A stretch of 64,000 bases of DNA, taken from Gentiana macrophylla (lineage: Eukaryota > Streptophyta > Magnoliopsida > Gentianales > Gentianaceae). A program made the position numbers and the translations under genes. The stretch spans positions 64,588,170 to 64,652,169 of the forward strand of contig CM047805.1 in NCBI GenBank assembly GCA_026214975.1, in the 5' to 3' direction. The notes below the pieces were generated by a model, which saw only the letters and a list, made by a program, of their open reading frames with translations, had not been told where the DNA came from and searched no databases. Of this stretch, positions 57,649-64,000 are shown in pieces (position 1 is the first letter of the stretch; each line of letters opens with the position of its first letter).

Positions 57649-59125
57649 ATCACTTGTGGAGCTGAGCTTGCAGTGTTATTTGTGGAAACACTTGTAAAAG
57701 GGAAACGTCCTTTAGATGAGGATTCTCTTGGTTAGTTTCACCTGTATTCTCTCTTCCTCTAATACTTGCAACATTGTTGTTTGACATCTATCAGAAATGG
57801 CTGTGGTTTTATAGGGTTGTCAATTTTCTTCTGCTTTTAGTGTCGTATACTTACGCTTTGGTATAATCAAGGGTATCCCTCAAAGTAGATGTCCAGAAAA
57901 GTGTTGTACTTTGCTTGTTGTGTTCTCCCAATGCGCGGCTAACAGGTTATTCTAGGACTCAAACATCATGAAATTGTTGGGAATTCTGTACTAGCCAATA
58001 ATCGTGGTAAAGACACAGAAAAAGCCTTTTTAAGCAATGCGTTCTTTTCTTTTTTCTTTTTTGGGTTTATTCTTTCTATATATAGTGGAGAACACATAAC
58101 ACATAATTTTTCTTAAAGAATCATCTCCTTGTTCACTCCGCGTCTACAATGCAGCTTTACTTGAATCCACATATTTATCAGCCAAAAGCATTTTTACTCA
58201 TGGCTATCAGATTTTTTTATGATCAAGCAATCTTCAATATGGTTCTTCCTAAACCGAGCTTGATACAATGGCCACCCCAATCGCGACTTTTAATGTTCAT
58301 CATATTAATGGAGAGGATTGAGGCAAATATAGAGAAATTTAAAGAAGCAATTAAGAAAATGGACTTGAAACTGAAGGAACTAGTCTCTAGCATTCTAACT
58401 TAATGAATTTTAGCCCCATTGAATCATCTGAGAAGGTAGGCAGCCTCATACATGCACCAAATCACTCCAGTTTTGTTTCCCGTTCCCATTTTGTGAAAGT
58501 CACATGCTTGGACTTATATGCATGATTTACACGTGTATAAAGTTGGTGCACTACAGGGCCTACTTCGTCAGTTCACTTCGCGGCCGTGCCATGTTTCTTA
58601 TTGAATGTATGAAAAAATAGACGAGCTTAAAGAAAAGGTTTTGAGGAAACAGGGGTCCATAATGTGTCGTTGGCTTCCAGAAGAAGAAAAGTGTAGATAC
58701 ACATTTAATTTGAAAATAAGATGAACATACTTTCCTCCTGTGTACAATGCAACATTCATTCTCAGAATATCTAATTCTGCAATGACGTTTCTCCTGAAAA
58801 TTAAGACTTGTATCTGTTTAAAACTTCCTTTAAGGACGTTGTATCAGAAATTCATTGGAAAATTTCTTCAGCCTCTTCTGCATTGCTATTTTGTTGCCTC
58901 CCCTTTTCTTAGTAGATATATAAATATTCTGTTTCAAAGATTTTAATTTACCATAGCTGCATTTATGTTCCTGTATGTAACAGGGATTTTGGCACTTGTG
59001 TTGAAGAGTTCTTCTCCCATTGTATAAATTTTGACCATGTATGCAATATCTGGTCAGCAGAATCCGGATCCCCAGAAGTACATGATATGTTTGCTGATTA
59101 CCTGTACACTGAATCCCCAGAAGTG
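57649..59125 (+). pseudogene. Two orphan exons of an unrecognised gene
   Basis: 57649-57730 (acceptor TTGTGTAG, donor TTG|GTTAG) reads I-T-C-G-A-E-L-A-V-L-F-V-E-T-L-V-K-G-K-R and then PLDEDSL. 58984-59125 (acceptor TGTAACAG, donor GTG|GTATG) reads D-F-G-T-C-V-E-E-F-F-S-H-C-I-N-F-D-H-V then CNIWSAESGSPEVHDMFADY. Splice sites are good and the codons look real, but the exon phases require a missing middle exon, and no start, stop or flanking exons were found. A short open frame at 58149-58403, ending in a K/E-rich helix, lies between but does not join cleanly. I do not recognise the family. It is probably a gene fragment. Confidence 0.35.
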
Positions 59126-60085
59126 GTATGCCCTATGACGATGCTAACTAATGCACCACCAGAATAACAGGCCACGTGTAATCTAAGGGTCAGCTGTAAG
59201 GGATCGAATGGCTGTTCTGTTTAGGAAAGGTAATGTTTTTAGGTGTTTTAGGGCTGAGTCCAAGAGTGAATCTTGGATTGGCTACGTATCCTGTGTCCAA
59301 TTCAGGAATCAAGCCTTACGTAGTTCCTGGAGGGATGTATTTATAAGTTTAGGTCTACCTTCTGCCCTAAAAAGTAGGGCGGCGCTGTCTATTGACATAA
59401 CTACCCTTAAATGGGCCTTACCTCCCTGCCCAAATAACCTGTTGGATATGGGCCTGGGGATCCGAGCCGTGAGCGTTGGTGTCGACTCGAACTCTAGCGA
59501 CCCGGGTAATCGAGGTTGGATACTTGTGGAATCTGCCAGTAACTGCAATCTCTTCTGGCACATATCGTATCGATCTGACCCCCCTGTATCTATTATTGAC
59601 TTTCCCACACGCCAGCTGGACCACTCAAATTATTCCACGTGGAGGAGTGAAACCCCGTATCATCATAAGCCCCCCAGATCGGAGGGAAGCTCGTCTCGAG
59701 TTGCTGATGTCGGATCTGAAATTTTGAAAAAACCTCTTTGACACGTGGTCTTCTTTAGGCGGGGATACAGCTGTCATACTAGCCGATGTAGGCTATCGTC
59801 GGTGACGACGCCACGTGCACCATCATTAATGAGTGTGAGAAACAAGGCGTTTTGTCAGCCCACTATCCTTGAAAACCGTGTTTCAAAACCTATAACTGCC
59901 CCCAATCTCGCCCTTTCAAATCATTTGGAAGATAGACAAGCATATAAGGAGTCCAAGACCTTGGGGTTTCTCATTCGCCATTATAAACTTCTGCAAATCT
60001 CGGCTTAGCCGAAAACTCAAGTAAGCCCTAATCTTACTCAAATTTTTCTTCTTATTTTTGCCTCTTGTATCTTCTTCCCAAGTCC
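59126..60085. other. Upstream region of the transposon-derived gene
   Basis: Holds a 177-codon open stretch at 59208-59741 with no family resemblance and another at 59745-60008. Both are probably chance. The GC content is higher than the intergenic average. No LTR boundary or TATA box could be fixed. Confidence 0.4.
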
Positions 60086-62249
60086 ATGTCTAGTAAATGG
60101 CAAAGTGATTCCCGTAAGCAGAGAGGAAATTGTTGCCATCGAAGCGAGAATCGACGGAGGAAACAAACGAGAATCCGATCGCTTCCGGTGAGAGAGTAGC
60201 CGGAGAAGAAGAAGAGGAGGAAGAGCAGGAGACATCTCCTCGACCCATCGGATCTTCTCGACCTGTCGCCAAACGCAAAACCAGAATGCAGGGCCAGGGA
60301 CCGTATGGATGTGTGTCAAATCTAACTCAAGAGAAAGCCAAGGCGATTTGTTCGAGATATGGAATCCCATACTCATCGGACAATATTAAAGTGTCAGATG
60401 GTCGATATCAATTCGCATGTGATCCTCCCCCTGGGTTCTGCGCCATATACGAGGCGCAATTGAAAGAGGGGTTAAGATTCCCCTTCGACCCGTGTTTCAT
60501 TGAGGTCCTTCGACACTACAAGATCAGTGTCCCACAACTTGCTCCAAACGGGATTAGGAGCGTCATGGGATTCGTGCTGGCGTGTCGAATCGCCAAGGTC
60601 GAGTTTTCGGTGCGATTGTTCCGGCAGTACTATTCCCTGACGAGTTTGCAGGATGCGGGGTGGTATACCTTTCAGAAGCGTGCTCTGGCATCGGAATTCG
60701 TGAGAAAAGGGATTTCGTCTCATGGCGAGTGGAAACCTCAATTTTTCTTCATCCGACACGGATTAATAGATATCGATGTCCACACTTGGTTTAACAGGCC
60801 GCGGAAATGGCATGACCGACTCGACTCTAACGCTCCTGAAGAATGTGGGACCCTCGAGATTGCTCATCCCGACGTCGCGACCCGGAACCTGCGTCCTTTA
60901 TATCCTTTTCTTCGATGTCGAGACCTGCAGGACGGCGCCTATCCGGAACTCGATGAAGATATTCGAGTGTTGTGTAGGATTTTTATTGGTCCAATGAAAG
61001 TCGTTATACTTGCTTTCCTTTTCGTGAACGATAAAGGTTTTCATGATGTATTAATGTCGAGTTGTCTCTGTTTGCAGTGGAGCACTTTTCAAAGTTGGAG
61101 GCAATAGGTAAGGTGCGACCTCGAAGACCGACCCAAAGAAAATCCAGGAAATTGTCGGCATCAGTCGAAGGCGACCTCACGGTGCTATAACCTCCTGGAA
61201 GTCGAGGGCTTCATCCGATCCACTACTCCAGTATCGACGTCCAACATTCTTAGGGACCAGCCTGACGAGGCTAATGTGGTCGAGGAGATTGAAGAGAACT
61301 TGGTCCCGAGAAAACGTCAAAAAACGACCGAGGTGAGGCATGGGGTCGGGAAGGAGACCCGTAACCTCGCCCCTCCGCCACCACCGAGATGCTTCCCGCA
61401 ACAAGCATGGCAGAGATGGAAGGCATGACTCCAGAAGAGTTGCATGACTTCCTCATGAAAAGTCAACGAGCTGTGAGTTTTCTAATATTTTTCTTATAAC
61501 CCTGGAACTTTTGTCTGTTTCTGACACCATTGGTGCGCCAATTCTGCACTCGACTCGCAGCCAAGGTAGCCTGAACCGGATTGCCTCCTTCGCTACCTTG
61601 GAGGAACATAAGGAAACCATCGCCAAACCGAACTCGAGACATCGAGAAGCAGAAGGCCAAGATAAACAAACTGGACGATCGACGCGTGAAACTCGAGTCG
61701 GATCTGTCAAAAGCCAAAAACGATTTATCTAAATCTCTGAAAGACGTACTTGACAGGGATGCTGAGATGGGGGTGATGAGGTCAGAATTAGCTGGAGTGA
61801 AGTCGGAATTAGAAGGGGTGAAGTTGGAGCTTGTTGGATCGAAAGCCGAACTGGAAACGGCGATCAAAGCCCGCACCCACCTCCAATCTCTCCTCGACGA
61901 CCTGATGACTCGTATGGAAACAGCTAAGATGGACTTCTTGGCCTCGATGGAGTTGGAGAACAACTTATCAGTGCTGATGACTCAGGGTATGAAGGGTGGG
62001 TTCACCATGGCCCTTGACCAAGTCAAGGCTGTCGACCCGAGCTTTGAGGTATCCACCATCGAGAAGGCCTATTTGTATGATCCTGAGGCCATTCCCCGAT
62101 ATGGACAATACTTCAACGAGTTCAAGTCTGGTGTCTCCTTGTATGATAAGTACGTGGCTCCCAATCTGGAGGAAAATGCAGCGGAAAACATCGAGTCTGG
62201 AGAACGAGTCGAGACCAATACCTCCACCTCAAATCAGCCTGCCGCCTGA
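60086..62249 (+). CDS. Transposon-derived gene ('putative gypsy type transposon' domain plus coiled coil)
   Basis: A frame 60130-61000 encodes an acidic N-terminus (EEEEEEEQETSPRP) and a domain of about 200 residues: ICSRYGIPYSS, ACDPPPGFCAIYEAQLKEGL, RFPFDPCFIEVLRHYKIS, PNGIRSVMGFVLACR, GWYTFQKRALASEF, WKPQFFFI. This layout matches the plant family annotated as putative gypsy type transposon (PF04195 type). A likely intron follows, with acceptor TTTGCAG at 61073-61079. The segment 61581-62249 is a long heptad-rich coiled coil (VMRSELAGVKSELEGVKLEL) ending at TGA 62247. The natural start may be ATG 60086, which is one frame off, or ATG 60286. At least one other shift or splice (61100-61580) is needed, so the gene may be broken. 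Function is unknown. Confidence 0.55.
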
Positions 62250-62493
62250 AGTCTGATGCTATTTTATCTTTATCTCTTCAAAAACTTGACTCGATGTGGT
62301 TGTAACAATTTTTGACAATTTCCTTTTACTTGTCTGAACTTGCTTTTCATAGACTCGATCTTGTAAACTTTCGACATTGCTCTAATTTGCGCTTTTAGAT
62401 TTTTCAATTTAAATCTCTGTTTTTCCATTGAATGTCTTTGTTTTTTATCGATCATTTGTCTAGGGTGTAGTCCTTTTGAAGAGAGTTTGAGAA
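62250..62493. other. Short intergenic gap
   Basis: Probable 3' untranslated sequence of the transposon-derived gene. Nothing else seen. Confidence 0.4.
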
Positions 62494-62813
62494 TGTGATA
62501 AACACAAGAGTAAACTTCAACTTAGTTTATTCATTGATATGAGAGGTGTATAAATAGATACAATTGAGAGAGAGACTAGCTAGCTAGCTTCAAGTGCCAC
62601 TTGAGTATGTAGATGTGGGCGGCAAGCATGCAAAAGTAAAAGTAAAAGCTATGTCTATGACATAAAGTAAACTAGAGTTTGACATATTAATTGTTTATAT
62701 GTATCACAATTAATATGTCTTTTACAAATAAATAAAGTGTACAAATAATATAATACACGAAATAGAGATCGCCGTCTTGAGGCTCAAGACTCTATTTGAG
62801 TAATATTTCCACA
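62494..62813 (-). repeat. LTR of the right-hand copia element (3' LTR)
   Basis: Begins TGTGATAAACACAAGAG and ends AATATTTCCACA. The adjacent minus-strand GATTTGAGAGGGGTG is the polypurine tract. Its partner lies outside the window. Confidence 0.75.
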
Positions 62814-64000
62814 CCCCTCTCAAATCGGGTCAGATATGTTAATGCACCAAGTTTGCTACTTAGTCTCTTTGAACATAAGAGGTGGAATGGCCTTGGTAAG
62901 GATATCGATTCATTCGATCTGCTTTGAGGAACATACTGGAGTTGAATAATCTTGGCATCAATCTTCTCCTTCAAAATGTCTGTCAATGTCCACATGTTTT
63001 GTTTTGTCATGATGGATCTGGATCCTCTCGCCATGCATAGTCTTTGAGTTATTATCACAAAGCAGAGTGTGATAGAGTTCTGTCAAGAGGCTGCTTGAAG
63101 TTCGATAAGTACTCTTTTGAGCCAAAGAGCTTCACAAATGCCTAAGACAAGTGCCCTGAGTTCACCTTCAAAGATCGCTTCAGACACATGAGGTTGTTTC
63201 TTGCTCCTCCAAGTAACAAGATTGCCCCATACATAGGAACAAAGAGCTCTGTGGTTGACCTTCTATCTATGTGGCATCCGGCCCAATCAAGATCGGTGTA
63301 GACCTTGATGGATCTATCGTGAGACTTGGTGAAGTGTAACCTTGGCCAGGAGTGGACTTTAAATACCTCAAGATCCTATTCACAAGATCCCAATGTTGCT
63401 CAAGAGGCAAAGTGCATGAATCAAGCTAACTGTGATCGACACCATATGCAATATCTCGGTCTTGTATGGGATAGGTAGATGAGTTTCCTACAAGTCTTTG
63501 ATATTGTTCCTTTCTTACAAAGAATGTCACCATGTAGCGAGGTATGACTGGGTCTACTGGGGATACAAAGAGTTTGCACCCCAAAGATGCGCTTTTCTTC
63601 AAAGAGTCCAAGACATATTTCCTTTGGGAGACCGAGATTCCTTTGATGTTTCTAGCTACTTCCATGCCAAGAAAATACTTAAGTAAACCCAAGTCTTTCA
63701 CCGAAATACCTTTGCCGCCAGATTCTTTCAAGTGTTGGATCTCAGCAGGGTCATCTCCAGTAAGGATGATATCATCCACATAGACAATAAGAATAGACCT
63801 CTTCTGGTTGGTTGTCTTGATGAACATAGTGTGATCAGAATTGCATTGGTGATATCCAGCAGCTTTGACCACGCTTGTTAATTTTCCAAACCATGCCCTT
63901 GGTGATTGCTTCAGCCATATAGAGATTTCCTCGCTTTGCACACCTTGCCTTGAGTATGAGGATTGATAAAACCAGGAGGTATAGTCATATAAACCTCCTC
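62814..64000 (-). pseudogene. Copia pol remnant, reverse transcriptase and RNase H
   Basis: 63426-63941 encodes SPRAWFGKLTSVVKAAGYHQ, the catalytic box LIVYVDDIILTGDD, KDLGLLKYFLGMEVAR and VSQRKYVLDSLKK. 62814-63300 retains RNase H pieces (WRSKKQPHVSEAIFEGELRA and an H-H-D-K-T-K-H segment). Several frameshifts separate the pieces. Ty1/copia order and the minus strand agree with the LTR position. Confidence 0.88.

Larger units (their letters stand above)
62494..64000 (-). mobile_element. Ty1/copia element, 3' end, running past the window
   Basis: An LTR (62494-62813) followed to the right by a polypurine tract and decayed RNase H and reverse transcriptase on the minus strand, so the element continues beyond 64000. 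Stops and shifts are present. Confidence 0.88.

Noticed and set aside
58149..58403. 84-codon open frame with a K/E-rich end as an exon joining the orphan exons
   Set aside because: Phases do not match either neighbour, and the upstream part is hydrophobic AT-rich text without an acceptor in the right phase.
59208..59741. 177-codon open frame upstream of the transposon-derived gene
   Set aside because: No family resemblance, overlapping open frames on the opposite strand, and no splice or promoter support. Treated as chance.

Overview
This is nuclear DNA of a flowering plant, most likely a eudicot. The evidence is the AT-rich intergenic sequence, GT-AG introns with pyrimidine tracts, and the mix of Athila, chromovirus, Ty1/copia, TRIM, L1-type LINE, CACTA and Stowaway elements. 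The species cannot be read from the sequence. About two thirds of the window is transposable-element sequence and host genes are few.

Layout. 1-8740: two tandem plus-strand copies of an intron-containing gene whose C-terminal exons resemble 20S proteasome subunit alpha type-6. The first copy enters from outside the window and the second starts near 6185. 8741-15556: intergenic sequence with a Stowaway MITE (9352-9621), a GC-rich 16-bp minisatellite (9983-10679), possible exons of an unrecognised gene (13325-14041) and a SINE-like block (14988-15215). 15562-27592: a 12-kb Athila-type Ty3 element on the minus strand with long LTRs, a 5-bp target duplication and a tRNA-Asp primer site. 28791-34069: an L1-type LINE with a 16-bp target duplication. 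34086-34989: a palindromic repeat end and two MITEs. 35439-43802: a CACTA (En/Spm) element with perfect termini, a 3-bp target duplication, dense subterminal repeats and decayed TNP2-like and TNPA-like genes. 43803-45806: low-complexity and AT-rich DNA. 45807-56570: an old chromovirus whose gag holds a Ty1/copia element (50076-55179) and a TRIM (55243-55737). 56698-57352: a possible MITE. 57649-59125: two orphan exons. 60086-62249: a transposon-derived gene resembling the 'putative gypsy type transposon' family, with a coiled-coil tail. 62494-64000: the 3' end of another minus-strand Ty1/copia element that runs out of the window.

How it fits together. The only plausible host genes are the tandem proteasome-like pair and two sets of unrecognised exons. 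Relative ages can be read from nesting and terminal-repeat identity. The chromovirus came first (diverged LTRs, replaced catalytic residues). The copia element is intermediate (about a dozen substitutions between its LTRs by eye). The TRIM is youngest (identical 80-bp LTRs). The Athila LTRs are still closely similar, but its pol is already broken. No complete autonomous element with uninterrupted genes is visible.
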